Shown here: one piece after another, positions 45,891 through 56,092 of the stretch
How positions within the stretch are numbered: the first letter of the stretch is position 1
Layout of the letters: the number at the start of each line of letters is the position of its first letter
NCBI GenBank assembly: GCA_036245525.1
Contig: BTPG01000004.1
Span: forward strand, 51,584,758-51,648,757
Source of the DNA: Semisulcospira habei
Lineage: Eukaryota > Mollusca > Gastropoda > Semisulcospiridae
Length of the DNA stretch: 64,000 bases
Direction of reading: 5' to 3'
Translations under genes and position numbers: made by a program
The notes under the pieces: model-generated
What the model was told of the DNA's origin: nothing
The model's input: the letters and a program-made list of their open reading frames with translations, nothing else
The model's database searches: none

Positions 45891-46141
45891 AGATGATTGC
45901 CGTTCTCTGAAAGGCCTCGGAAACAAGTGGCCACTGCGCATGCCCCACCCCGACCGGCGCGTATGAATCTCTCTTAGAGCTCTCCAGTGCCGGAAATGAA
46001 CAAATGTCGTCTGATTTCATACCTTGATTGTCGGGCGTGCGAGGCACATAACGATAAAAACGATCCACTCACAAGCTAAAATCCTGCCGCCTTCCTCCGC
46101 CCGAGGAGAAGAGATTACAGAAAATGTGACAATAATACCGA

Positions 46142-46321
46142 GAGAGAGGTATAGATTCTCGTGAGCCCCTGCATCAGCAGATCACGCGTCACAGTCCAGA
46201 CATCGAACAAGACTTTTTCAGGATAATTGGTGTGAATGGTACTAATCCGACATACACAAAGCATAGATTCTCATTAGCACCTGCATTCTGCAGAGGCGAA
46301 TGTAAATCTGCGCCTCTTGCA
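46142..46321. repeat. Pal-A left half (46142-46188) and decayed full copy (46254-46321)
   Basis: GAGGTATAGATTCTCGTGAG without a right arm, then ACAAAGCATAGATTCTCATT with TGTAAATCTGCGCCTCTTGC. Confidence 0.7.
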
Positions 46322-46476
46322 AAGGAGGCAGCTGGCGGAGAGACCTGACGGTGTGATTAATTTCATCCTTGCGATTTTCGGGACACTTTTTGTCAGCCGG
46401 TGTGGTGATTTCATAATAATACTGTTTTTCCTTGCCAGTGTAAGACCTCCAACACGTCGCGGTGAGAGAGTCCTCG

Positions 46477-46545
46477 ATGAATGAATGAATAAATGAATGA
46501 ATGAATGAATGAATGAATGAATGAATGAATGAATGAATGAATGAA
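46477..46545. repeat. (GAAT)n microsatellite
   Basis: GAATGAATGAATGAAT over about 70 bp. Confidence 0.95.
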
Positions 46546-46911
46546 CGGACGGACGAGCGAACGAATGAATGGTCCAAAAAGTCGTCTACCGCAGTACACA
46601 TAAAGAACGAATTACGACACTCAGGGATAACGGGCCGATCTGTTGACTAATGTGAGGCTTTGAGGTGCTAAGATACGAGTATAACTGACTACAACCCACG
46701 AATATGAAAATATTGAGAACAAAAAACATGACGACATATATCCGTTCCCAGTTTCGCTTCCCAGTTATTCATTTCCAGTTGTGGAAGGCGGATGGACCAG
46801 CTGCTCTTTTGACCAGAGCTGCTTATGGGCACCATAATATTCAGTGGCACTGGCGTAAAATCTTGCTCCTTTTTCCGGTCTGAGGAATAAAACTCGACCA
46901 CCTCCTACCAA

Positions 46912-46977
46912 GCAAGAGGCATAGATTCTCATGAGCCCCTGCGAAAGCAGGGGCTCATGAGAATCTATGCCTCTTGC
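46912..46977. repeat. Pal-A hairpin, perfect arms; extra right-half at 47003-47027
   Basis: 66 bp, CCCCTGCGAAAGCAGGGG tip, arms fully complementary. A second right arm (CATGAGGCTCTATGCCTCTT) follows 25 bp later. Confidence 0.95.
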
Positions 46978-47188
46978 AGAAGGAAAGTGCATCCTGTTGT
47001 CTCCCATGAGGCTCTATGCCTCTTGCAAATATGAGAAGAGCAAAGGAGCGTTTTCTAGCGTGGTATCGATTTTATGCTTGGTTGTGGCTGAGGGTGTGAT
47101 AGGTTTGTGATTTATATTGACCCGATAACATCTCTCTCGCGTTCATGGCCCTTCAACAGCCGGCCCGTGGAAGAGGCCGGAACCATCT

Positions 47189-47254
47189 GCAAGAGGCGCA
47201 GATTCTCACGAGCCCCTGCGAACGCAGGGGCTCATGAGAATCTACGCCTGTTGC
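47189..47254. repeat. Pal-A hairpin with matched GGCGCAG/CTACGCC arms
   Basis: 66 bp, CTGC subtype. GCGCA/TACGC changes are near-paired in both outer arms. Confidence 0.92.
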
Positions 47255-47661
47255 TGCTGGCATGGTCCTTTGTAGTTGCTCCTCGTGCGGAAAAAAAACA
47301 AAAACACAACAAACTTACAGGGGATACGTTTTGTGTGGAAACAGCCCGCTTGTGGAAAAATACAGCAGACACTGGCCCTTCCCGTCTCTCGCCCGAGGCA
47401 GCATCTCTCGACGAGCTGTATCGGGAGAACTTGAGCAGCAGCCACTGGCATCGTAGAAGGAGGAGAGAACGAGGAAGAAGAAGAAAGTGTTTTTGTTTTT
47501 TTTTCTTTTTCAGGATTAAGTTTTTGCCAGAGACTGTTTGTCTTACATACTGTCAGTCTTAATTAGACGAACCAGGAGCCACGCATGAGACATAATGGCT
47601 GTGAGACAATCGTCGGCTATATTCTGCTCATTGCGGCAGGCTTGTCAGACGTCCAGTAAGA

Positions 47662-48046
47662 AACAGGGTCTATCCTCACTCCCCAAAAGCTATCGTTAGT
47701 CACCTTTTCTTGACCAAATGGTCTATCCTCAATCCCAAAAAGCTATCGTTAGTCACCTTTTTATTGACCAAATGGTCTATCCTCACTCCCAAAAAGCTAT
47801 CATTAGTCACCTTTTTATTGACCAAATGGTCTATCCTCACTCCCAAAAAGCTATCATTAGTCACCTTTTTTTTTTGACCAAATGGTCTATCCTCACTCCC
47901 AAAAAGCTATCGTTAGTCACCTTTTTATTGACCAAATGGTCTATCCTCACTCTCAAAAAGCTATCGTTAGTCACCTTTTTATTGACCAAATGGTCTATCC
48001 TCACTCTCAAAAAGCTATCGTTAGTCATCTTTTCTTGACCAAATCC
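47662..48046. repeat. 54-bp minisatellite, about 7 units
   Basis: Unit GACCAAATGGTCTATCCTCA then CTCCCAAAAAGCTATCGTTA then GTCACCTTTTTATT, starting at 47712, 47766, 47820, 47876, 47930, 47984 and 48037. The unit is a multiple of three, so the frame stays open as an 18-residue repeat (VYPHSQKAIVSHLFIDQM). One 56-bp unit shifts the frame. Confidence 0.95.
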
Positions 48047-48091
48047 AGGGAAAAGACGAGTTTGCTTTTAAGCATGTGATTTGAAAGGTTT

Positions 48092-48204
48092 TGGGGTCAG
48101 TTTCACGAGTGAGATTTAGTCCTGCGTCAGCCACTAAGCAAGGTGCTCCGCCATAGCGGAGCGCCTTGCTTCATTGTGGATGGCGGAGGACTACGCTCAC
48201 GGCC
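48092..48204. mobile_element. Pal-D element
   Basis: GAGATTTAGTCCTGCGTCAG, AGGTGCTCCGCCATAGCGGA and GATGGCGGAGGACTACGCTC. CATTG inserted in the right arm. Confidence 0.85.
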
Positions 48205-48387
48205 AACTATCCCTTGACGCGTCATGCGTGGTACATGTACATTTGCTGTGCACCTGAGCTGATCGGTGTTCAGGTCGTATTTCGCTGTGTCCCTCCTAAC
48301 CCGCCTGCCAACACTTTCAAGGCGTGGGCGAAAAACCCACATTTAATAAACATGCAAAGTCGGTTGTCTTGACCGTTAGACAGACTT

Positions 48388-48493
48388 CCCAGTGCGCGAC
48401 CCCCATCGTGCCGACGCCGGTCGCCGTTGGCCCGCGCACGGCTGTGCGCGGGTCAACGGCGGCCGACGGCACGATGGCCTTTTGCCCATTGGG
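48388..48493. repeat. Pal-E hairpin, long form
   Basis: 106 bp. CCCAGTGCGC / GCCCATTGGG ends, CATCGTGCCGACG / CGGCACGATG arms, and a second inner stem GCCGTGCGCGG-type at CGCGCACGGCTGTGCGCG. Confidence 0.9.
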
Positions 48494-48776
48494 CTTGGTG
48501 CTTGAGTCTGCCCGAAGACTACTGCCAAATACTGGAGAAGGGACTGTCTGCAGCGTTATCTACTTCTCGCACAGTTAGCCGTGATCATCACTGTTCTGCT
48601 CTCCATTCTGATTGACTCCCGGAACAGCAGATCAGCAAACGGCACGGATTCTCGAAGTGACCCGCCGCACAAAGACCCATCTGAGGAAATTCGCTCGTGC
48701 GCTTGGCTGGTTTCGTGACGTGCCGATTGACACACGTGGGTCACTCATTCAGTTCGTTCTGCTGCCCGTCAAAGCA

Positions 48777-49160
48777 CAGTTCAGTTCAGTTCAGTTCAGC
48801 CAAGGTGGGATCTCTGCGCTCAGAGAGGCCCATACGCGCTCCACCCCACCCATCAAAGTTGCTTTCGATAGTCGAACCAATTGGTCTGGTTTATTATAGT
48901 GGATCTCCCATGTCTGGTCAAGTCTGCCCAACGCTCGCTGCCTTTCTCCACACCTCTGCTCCGGAGGCGATCGACTGTGTGGTGCCTTTGGCTCTCTTCC
49001 TGGAAATGCTTTCTCAGGTTTATTACCACGTCTGATCTGTCCGTCCGTAGCCCCTGTGTGACCTCTGCCTTGCCAGCGAAGGTGTCCGCACGATCATTGC
49101 CCTGGGCTCCAGCATGCTCTGGGCAGTAGACCCACAAACGCCTTCGGAGTTGTTACAACT
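48777..49160 (-). pseudogene. non-LTR retrotransposon 3' end: RNase H C-terminus and tail (relic)
   Basis: Seen on the minus strand: WVYCPEHAGAQGNDRADTFA, then GKAEV, and later RGVEKGSERWADLTRHGRS and NQTN. A +1 shift near 48890 is needed to continue as LSKATL..GVERVWASLSAE and IPPWLN before a stop. The block is followed by a short (CTGAA)n tail at 48778-48801. Family knowledge: W..C.(E/G)HAG..GN(D/E)RAD..A(G)KA is the last conserved block of RNase H in I/Tad-like LINEs, where histidine and aspartate are active-site residues. Inference: a 5'-truncated, frameshifted copy. No reverse transcriptase remains upstream, where the sequence becomes a Pal-B fragment and homopolymers. Confidence 0.7.
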
Positions 49161-49208
49161 CCAATAACACAGTCACACTTCAGATTCTACAGCGGGAGAT
49201 AGAGAGAC

Positions 49209-49246
49209 CTTGATAATTCAAGGGTAGTGCCAGATCAACTTTGGGC
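49209..49246. repeat. Pal-B left-half fragment
   Basis: CCTTGATAATTCAAGGGTAG then TGCCAGATCAAC, cut off before the tip. Confidence 0.7.
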
Positions 49247-49304
49247 TTACAGCATAAAACAGATAAAAGAAAAAGTTGAATAAAATAATGGATCTAAATA
49301 CGAA

Positions 49305-49462
49305 CCCCCCCCCCCTCCCCCCCCCCCCCCCCCCCGCCCAAAAAAACAACAACAAAAAAACAAAACAAAAAAACAAACAAAAAAAACAAAAAAAACAACA
49401 ACAAACAAACAAACAAACAAACTAAAAACAAAAAACCCAACCAAAAAACCCCACAAACAACC
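49305..49462. repeat. poly-C followed by CAAA-rich tract
   Basis: C-run 49305-49336 with few breaks, then AACAAAC/AAAAAC simple sequence. Confidence 0.95.
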
Positions 49463-49521
49463 CACTAAGAACAAGGACACTTTATCGGTAGGCTAGGAAC
49501 TGAGCAAGGACAAGGAAGAGA

Positions 49522-49579
49522 CCCCAGTGCGCAAAGAACATCGGGCCGACGTCGGCTCGATGGCATTTTGCGCATTGGG
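49522..49579. repeat. Pal-E hairpin, short form
   Basis: CCCAGTGCGCAAAGAACATC and GATGGCATTTTGCGCATTGG around GGGCCGACGTCGGCTC. The GC-rich inner stem is absent. Confidence 0.88.
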
Positions 49580-49712
49580 AAACAGATAATATAAAAAATT
49601 ATGACAAACATCAAGATACCTGGAAAAGTCTGTTAGTTAAGACAGATGAAGCACAATTTACATAAGATCAGTGTTCTCAACTGCACGTGCCCGCAGCGAA
49701 CACCACCCGTCT

Positions 49713-49776
49713 GCAAGAGGCATAGATCCTCATGAGCCCCCGCATATGCGGGGGCTCATGTGGACATGCTTCTTGC
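49713..49776. repeat. Pal-A hairpin, right arm eroded
   Basis: CCCCCGCATATGCGGGGG centre. The right arm reads CTCATGTGGACATGCTTCTT. Confidence 0.88.
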
Positions 49777-49872
49777 TGGCACCATTAATATCTGTGTTTT
49801 TGCAGAGGAAAGAGTGATCGGGCGAAGGTTCACGCTTTCAGTTTTGACACATCCTCCATAGACATCGATGGC

Positions 49873-49978
<106 letters not shown>

Positions 49979-50072
49979 CTTCAGATGATGAATGTCTTCT
50001 TTATGAAAATCATGACGATATAAATGACGCTGATCATCACACGCCCAAGACACAGGTCTTCGTAATCTACTA

Positions 50073-50108
50073 CAGCTTAGGGGCTCATGAGGATACATGC
50101 CTCTAGCA
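50073..50108. repeat. Pal-A right half
   Basis: AGGGGCTCATGAGGATACAT then GCCTCTAGC. Confidence 0.7.
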
Positions 50109-50365
50109 CACAAAGAAGGGAGGTAGGTTGGTTAGGGGGTGGAGGAGGGAGCTGGGAGTTCACTGAGGGATTAAAACAGTCTCCCATGATTTATTAGACA
50201 GACACCTACGGAATGTTAAGCACACAGAAATCGGTGCCAAAGGTTCCTCTCTTTTTTTTTCCTTGTCCTGAAGTTTTTGTTTTCTTCTTCTTCTTTCCTT
50301 TTCGAAGTTCGACAAAACCCAAGAACATTTCACAAGAAGGATCGAACAGGGCCCGAGGGAGGATG

Positions 50366-50466
50366 CCAGTAAGCAAAAGGTCCTCGGGCCGACGTCAGCC
50401 TTCGCTGGCCCGCGCACGGCCGTGCGCGGGCAAGCGAAGGCAGACGCCGCCACGAGGAACTTTTAT
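50366..50466. repeat. Pal-E hairpin, long form, GGTCCTC version
   Basis: AAGCAAAAGGTCCTCGGGCC left, inner CGCGCACGGCCGTGCGCG perfect palindrome, AGCGAAGGCAGACG right. Confidence 0.9.
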
Positions 50467-50869
50467 CACAATGCGACCTGCTGGATACCCCTTTCGTCGT
50501 GGACATCCGACCCGCTCGATCATACGCCATTTGAAAGCAGGAAAACTAAATTCTAGCACAAGAAATGCTCTTTTGAAGTAAACGTCAGAAAACAGATTAA
50601 GAATCTCGGGAAAAAAAGGTCACTTGTAGATGAAATTACCTGAGACTGGCCCGGTACACGAAGAAAGATGTTCATGAATCTGGTCCTGGCCAAGTTTGAG
50701 AGTATGTACACAGTCCGAGGAGATGGCCAATTTTGTCTCTAGCTTTCATGTATATCCGTGAGAATGAGAACACTAAGATTTCAATGGAAGATGGTAAATA
50801 AAGTAAGCTTATGTTTGAAATTGTAAGAAATGTGAATGTGTTTGTTGTCTGTTGTCTGTTCTACAGCAG

Positions 50870-51076
50870 TCAAAGGCCGTTCACTGCCAAAAAAAAAATG
50901 GGAAAACCAACCAACTGCAAGAGGTATAGATCCTCATGAGCCCCCGCAATTGCGGGGGCTCATGAGGATCTATGCCTCTTGTTCAGAGCACTCTGTATCC
51001 ACACTCCGACGGCTGAATCTACATTGAATCTACTGTGATTTCAAAAACAGTCCGATTCCATTAGCAGTGAAATTAA
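50870..51076. mobile_element. Pal-A MITE, hairpin 50917-50982
   Basis: The left end CCGTTCACTGCC and right end GCAGTGAAATTAA (TTAA 51073-51076) are complementary termini. The hairpin has a CCCCCGCAATTGCGGGGG centre. The right flank is shared with other Pal-A elements (ACTCTGTATCCACACTCC). The left border is approximate. Confidence 0.8.
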
Positions 51077-51307
51077 TGGTTCGATGAAAAAGCGAACATT
51101 TGACAGCAAAGAATTGTAAATGTGCTCTGTGTTCTACAGATGCAGCTGGGCGTGCGCAGTGACGTAACACCTGCCACAGACCTTATTAATCTCTCAGAGA
51201 ACAGAAAGGGATCCACTATGGCACACGTCCAAAAAGTGTCGTGTCTGCACATCGTAGAAAGAACGTCCTACAACCTCCTCCAAGGCGAGATACGTGAATG
51301 AAATTTA

Positions 51308-51362
51308 TGCAGAACTCCTCATGAGGCCCCGGGTTCTGCGGGGGGTCATGATACTCTATGTG
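51308..51362. repeat. Pal-A, decayed
   Basis: CTCCTCATGAGGCCCCGGGT and GGGGGGTCATGATACTCTAT. Confidence 0.5.
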
Positions 51363-51539
51363 TGTGTTGTATGGCTGGCGTCATGTCCTCTGCCAGTACG
51401 CTCAGTAGATCGCGCGTGTTTTCATTCATCAGATTTCCCGCTTCCTGTCGCGGTAGTGTCTGGCGCTATGCGCACAAATGCAATACACAGGACAAACACA
51501 AGTCTACAATGTAACAAAGAAATATACTGTATTATCAGC

Positions 51540-51935
51540 AAATCAAACAAAGAAATAAAAACAAATAAATGGATTGGCAGAACAAACAAAGGAACGCAGG
51601 AACGAACTACCAACAAGCGAATAAATGAACGAACGCTAGCACCCAGGAACGAAAGAAAGAACAAACGAAAGAAAGAAAAATGAACAAACAAATGAACGAA
51701 CAAATGAACGAACAAATGAATAAACATCACAAATGAACGAACGAACAAATCAAGAAAGAAAGAATGAATGATAATCACGAAAGAACGAATAAATGAGATA
51801 CCAAATTAAATGAATGATCGAACGGAACAATGACTGAAGGAATGAATGAGTGAATAAGTGACAGACTGACAATGACTGAATGAATGAATGAATGAATGAA
51901 TGAATGAATGAATGAATGAACTGACACTGATTGAG
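51540..51935. repeat. degenerate (GAAC/GAAT)n
   Basis: About 400 bp of AACGAACAAATGAACGAACA-like steps ending in a pure GAATGAAT run, 85 bp beyond the donor of the KIF26 exon at 52019. Confidence 0.93.
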
Positions 51936-52018
51936 ACATAATGGCCAATGAACAAAGATGCAAAAGAAGAGAAACGAACAACAGTGGTGTGGAAGAGTAG
52001 GAGGGAGGAACTACTCAC

Positions 52019-52112
52019 CAGTCCTGGAGTAACCGTATGTGAAGAGACAGCCATCTGCTCCGCTGACCACGGCTTGGACAATCTCCGATAGACTGGCTGC
52101 ACATAACTCGGT
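52019..52112 (-). CDS. KIF26: KIF26-like kinesin motor-domain exon (P-loop approach)
   Basis: Seen: a 94-bp block (31 codons plus one base) between a GTCCACAG acceptor and a GTGAGTAG donor on the minus strand. It encodes TELCAASLSEIVQAVVSGAD followed by GCLFTYGYSRT. The phase-0 acceptor joins the preceding exon, giving FSPDDSL-TELCAAS. The single G left over completes the first glycine of GKT in the next exon, so the Walker A reads GYSRTGKT across the junction. Family knowledge: KIF26 has (E)VC.G(T/S)(V/L)(A/S)(D/E)(V/I)(I/V)Q.VV.GADGC(I/L)F..G at this point. Oddity: a full-length Pal-B element starts 55 bp upstream of the acceptor, inside or next to the branch-point zone. Confidence 0.88.
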
Positions 52113-52167
52113 CTGTGGACACAGAGACACTTGCATTAGCATGTGTCAAGTCCAACATGTTCATTGG

Positions 52168-52380
52168 TTGGCCCTTTCAGCCCCAAGGTCCCATTTCTCA
52201 AATTTTGGAGGTGTTGCCTAACGACTATGTACCAGTTGCAGGAGATGGCTTGACCATGATAATTCAAGGGTAGTGCCAGATTAGCTTGGCGCCTGAAGGC
52301 GCCATGCTAATCTGGCACTACCTTTGAATTATCATGGTCAAGCCATCTCCTGCTGTAGGGATCCGGGGCTAAAAGGGTAA
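52168..52380. mobile_element. Pal-B MITE (213 bp), 55 bp upstream of a KIF26 exon
   Basis: Left TTGGCCCTTTCAGCCCC, right GGGGCTAAAAGGGTAA: decayed TTAA borders. Core arms ATAATTCAAGGGTAGTGCC and GGCACTACCTTTGAATTAT. Confidence 0.9.
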
Positions 52381-52386
52381 CTGGCT

Positions 52387-52413
52387 AGAGGCATAGATTC
52401 TCATGCCTCTTGC
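52387..52413. repeat. mini Pal-A, 27 bp, smallest copy
   Basis: AGAGGCATAGATTCTCATGC then CTCTTGC. Only the outer arms remain. It lies 7 bp from the end of a Pal-B element. Confidence 0.75.
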
Positions 52414-52894
52414 TAATCAAAATCGGCACCAGCTGTTGCTCAAAGTGAGGTAATCATTTCGGGCTAAGCACAGGACAAGGGATAGACTTCACAACTCAAG
52501 CACTAAGTTAGAATAAATAAAGCGTACAAATGACGCGCTTTGAATTTTTTTTAATGTTTTGCCGAACAATGAATATCATGTCAACATCTTACTTAGTAAA
52601 GCCAGCCAGTCAGACACTGTGTGTATACCCCATCCAATCCCCCATCACGAACACACTTTATCAGATAACCGTACTTTGCAAGAAAGGTAAATATTTCCGG
52701 TTGAACAATGCCATTTTGGTGTACATCTGACGCTTCCCTGTTGTACTACTAGTGAAAACGGTAGCTTTGTTCGACAGTGTGGTAGTGCAAGTTATAATAA
52801 CCCATGAGAGCTGTGTTGTACTGTGCTGTTTTGTGTTTCACGTCTGAATGACTGCTTATCTAAATTGGTGCGTGAATTTTGACCCCCAACACAA

Positions 52895-52987
52895 ATGGAC
52901 AACCCAAGCAAAACAGACATGGTTAGTTTGGAAGATTTAGCCTACCAGTCAGGGCAGCTCTTACCACCAGGCATTCCAGACCGCCAG
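52895..52987 (+). CDS. possible first coding exon of an unidentified gene, nested in a KIF26 intron
   Basis: Seen: an ATG in a good start context (A at -3, G at +4) opens 31 codons reading MDNPSKTDMVSLEDLAYQSG and ending QLLPPGIPDRQ, immediately followed by a CAG|GTAAAA donor-like site in phase 0. The peptide is of mixed composition, unlike the repeat-derived frames nearby, and no Pal element overlaps it. I do not recognise the protein. No matching downstream exon was found, and no promoter element is obvious in the preceding 200 bp. It could be the start of a small gene nested antisense in the kinesin intron, an exon of a neighbouring gene, or chance. Confidence 0.33.
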
Positions 52988-53195
52988 GTAAAAAACAGAC
53001 AAACAGTTCCGCTAGAGTTACTCCACCGTTCTAGGACTGTTACTCTCGTTGACTTCTTCTCTTGACGCCAGAGTTCTCATCCCTGACTTGCAAGCAATTG
53101 CCAGAAAAAAATGGTGGGAGGTGAAGATTTAGACTCAAACTGTACACTGTCTACCCTTTGAGCAAGACAGATCCAAACTGGACTAAGTCTTATTA

Positions 53196-53261
53196 GCAAG
53201 AGGTGTAGATCCTCATGAGCCCCTGCAACTGCAAGGGCTCATGAGGATCTACATCTCTTGC
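53196..53261. repeat. Pal-A hairpin with matched GTGTAG/CTACAT arms
   Basis: 66 bp. GAGGTGTAGATCC and GGATCTACATCTC show near-paired changes. Confidence 0.92.
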
Positions 53262-53713
53262 AGATGGAGTCTTCTGGGTGTGAACACGGAGAGTGCTGGT
53301 TCCATATGTTTTAAGCTGCGTATTAACGCCCTCCGGCCACGTCGAGTTTCAGCAGGAGCCAGACAAGACCCTTGCAGTGCATTCGACATCGCTTGGTTTG
53401 TTTAATGACGGGAGAATACACACACACAAACAACAGGTACACGCCGCATTGTAGCTGGATGGGCTGATTTACTCTGAAATAATTCGTGTGCAAAATAATA
53501 AACAGAAAATGTCGGCACATGCTGCACTGTGTTAAGCTGTTTTAAGCAAGGATAGTGGTGGTTTGGGGTTAGATGCCATAGGGTGTGGCTGGAAGATGAG
53601 CGGGGTGGGGGTGGGTTGGGAGGGTGGTTGATACGTGAGCGAACGGGGTGAGGTGAGATAACGGATGTCCAAAAAATGAGAAAGTTAGAGGGAAAAAACA
53701 CAACACTAGTCGG

Positions 53714-53831
<118 letters not shown>

Positions 53832-54041
53832 CACACACTGACGTAAAAATATACTCACAACTTCCCTTCATCTTTAAAGATCAAGGGAGGAAACTTACCC
53901 AGGTAGGGGCAGTAACTCTAGCGTGACAAAGCGAGTTTAGGGCTGAGCTTTACACAGACAAGGCTTAGAGCTAATTGCTATGCAAGTTTTCAACAGTATG
54001 ATAAACTGAACACCAGACAGAACGTGATTCAACTGACTTCA

Positions 54042-54107
54042 GCAAAAGGCACAGATCCTCACGAGCCCGTGCATCTGCACGGGCTCATGAGGTTCTATGC
54101 CTTTTGC
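54042..54107. repeat. Pal-A hairpin with matched CCCGTGC/GCACGGG tip
   Basis: 66 bp. The tip reads GCCCGTGCATCTGCACGGGC rather than CCCCTGC/GCAGGGG, and outer arms GCAAAAGGC/GCCTTTTGC are also paired. A clear case of double compensated change in one copy. Confidence 0.95.
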
Positions 54108-54468
54108 ACACAGATGGCGCTGCCTGCAGAAACTGAGACCAAGAGAGCAAAGAATAGAGGCCAAAAACGCGCACAACAGTGTTATTTTTCTGCTGTCGAT
54201 AAAAAGCTTGCTTGTTCTTGCTTGTTCCAGTTTACTGTCCCACTGGCACTAGATAAAAAAGCAGGCAGTTACATCTATTCTTGTAGACATCCACAAAACC
54301 GTTAGGCGCTAGGTAGCAGTCGACGGCCCCTTGTGATGGATGATAAAGGCAGAACGCGCGATTTGTTTTGACAGCCAAACGTACAACGGGAACATCCAAG
54401 AAAGCCGATCTCCCAGCTTTGTGAGTCGAGTGGGGGTTGAATGAAGCGAAGGTGGATAAGAGTAAGTA

Positions 54469-54570
54469 GGGGGGGGGGGGGGGGAACTAGAGTGTGGGGT
54501 GGGGGTGGGGGGTGGGCTTGGGAGTGGGGTGGGGGAGATGGGTTGAGCTGAAGGTGGGGGGGGGGGGAGG
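54469..54570. repeat. G-rich tract
   Basis: Several runs of four or more G (for example GGGTGGGGGTGGGGGGTGGG), enough for quadruplex folding. Confidence 0.9.
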
Positions 54571-54602
54571 ATAGAAGAGGGTGTTAAACTGTTCTATTTC
54601 TC

Positions 54603-54828
54603 TTGACCCCTTCACCGCCAGTGGTCGCGGATTGTGTTTTTGAAAGTATTTGCTCACTCAGCGCCAAACAGCCCCTGCCGTCTAAGGAGCACTGGTCATA
54701 CAAAATGGTGTCCGCAAGAGACATACATCCTCATGAGCCCCCGCAACTGCGGGGGCTCATGAGGATCTATGTCTCTTGCAGTTGGGTCGCGTTCACTGAC
54801 TTTTCCTCGGCAGTGATGGTGCGAAACA
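54603..54828. mobile_element. Pal-A MITE, hairpin 54714-54779
   Basis: Left end TTGACCCCTTCACCGCC, right end GGCAGTGATGGTG: degenerate inverted termini with TTGA for TTAA. The hairpin has paired AGAGACATA/TATGTCTCT arms and CCCCCGCAACTGCGGGGG centre. The right border is approximate. Confidence 0.82.
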
Positions 54829-55193
54829 TCAATACATTGACAAGGAAATGACGACACAGACTTTGTGTGATCAGGGTGAATGGCAAGTTGTATCCGAACA
54901 CAATACAATGCTCTGCCTGTGACGGATTTGGCTTCGTTCCATTCTACAGAATGCCAGAGGTCTATGAGAAGCTTATAGGTTTTGCTAGCACCATCTACAT
55001 CCGTATTGGCCTCGTAGTCCTCATTTACTACTGGGGGAGGTCAGGGCAATTGCATCTCAAATCCGCTGTGAGCAGACTGTTTTTCGCATTAGGCAGGCAT
55101 TTTGCAAAGTAAGGGAAAAAAACACCACTGCATGTTTAGTAATAACTGCATGCTGCCTCTGCATGCATTTTCAAAGTTCATCAGTAATATCAA

Positions 55194-55259
55194 ACAAAAG
55201 GCACAGGTCCTCATGAGCCCCTGCGAATGCAGGGGCGCATGAGAATCTATGCCTCTTGC
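55194..55259. repeat. Pal-A hairpin, CTGC subtype
   Basis: ACAAAAGGCACAGGTCCTCA left, GCAGGGGCGCATGAGAATC right, loop GAAT. Confidence 0.88.
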
Positions 55260-55653
55260 TCGCAATGATCCTCTTTTAACCTCCTCCAATCGAGTTAAAC
55301 ATGAAGGTTTACGTCAAAGCGTGACGGGAAGTCTTTGATGTTCGGCTAAACAACTCACTCCCGACAGCGCAAAGCTGATGATGCAAGGATTTGCTGGGAA
55401 ATGGGGTCCGTAAAAAAGAGCCCTGTTGCACCATAGTTGGAGTAATTTGTTAAGTGCTTGCTACTTAGCACGTGTTCCCGCTTAATCAGCCATCCTACAA
55501 ACAACGCAAACATCACAGGGCTCCACTCGGGGTCCGACATGCTGAGTTAGCAAACGGTTGCTTTGCATAGCCGGCCACAGTTTAGCTGAAGCTAATTTCT
55601 GTAACAGGAACATCTTATGCAGACTTTTAATTAGCACTGTGTCGGATGCGAAC

Positions 55654-55775
55654 GCAGGCAGGTGCGACACGTCATGACTTGACGTCACACGCAGTTCACT
55701 GCGTGTGACGTCAAATTATGGCGTGTTGCAGCTGCTGCGTGTGACGTCAAATCATGACGTGTCGCACCTGCCTGC
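55654..55775. repeat. compound palindrome (122 bp)
   Basis: The outer arms GCAGGCAGGTGCGACACGTC and GACGTGTCGCACCTGCCTGC enclose three GTGTGACGTCA-type segments, one forming an inner hairpin CACACGCAGTTCACTGCGTG. It can fold as one long stem or as nested stems. Confidence 0.93.
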
Positions 55776-55878
55776 TTTCGAGACAGTTGAAAGTAAAAGC
55801 TTGCGTTTGTGAAGTATGAGATGGGTTAGGCAGAGGATGGGAGTTCCTGTTAAAGCCAAGTTAATTCGGCACTACGCT

Positions 55879-56092
55879 TCGACCCATTCAGCCCTGACGC
55901 ACTAGAGCAGGAGATGGATCGACCATGATAATTCAAGGGTAGTGCCAGATTAGCTTGGCGCCGACAGGCGCCAAGCTGATCTGGCACTACCCTTGAATTA
56001 TCATGGTCGATCTATCTCCTGCAACAGGTGCATAGTCGTTAGATGACGCCTCCAAAATCTGGGAAATACGTGCGACGGGCTGAATGAGTTAA
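55879..56092. mobile_element. Pal-B MITE (214 bp), right TTAA intact
   Basis: Left TCGACCCATTCAGCCC, right GGGCTGAATGAGTTAA. ATAATTC-subtype core with a GGCGCCGACAGGCGCC tip. The left border is approximate. Confidence 0.9.
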
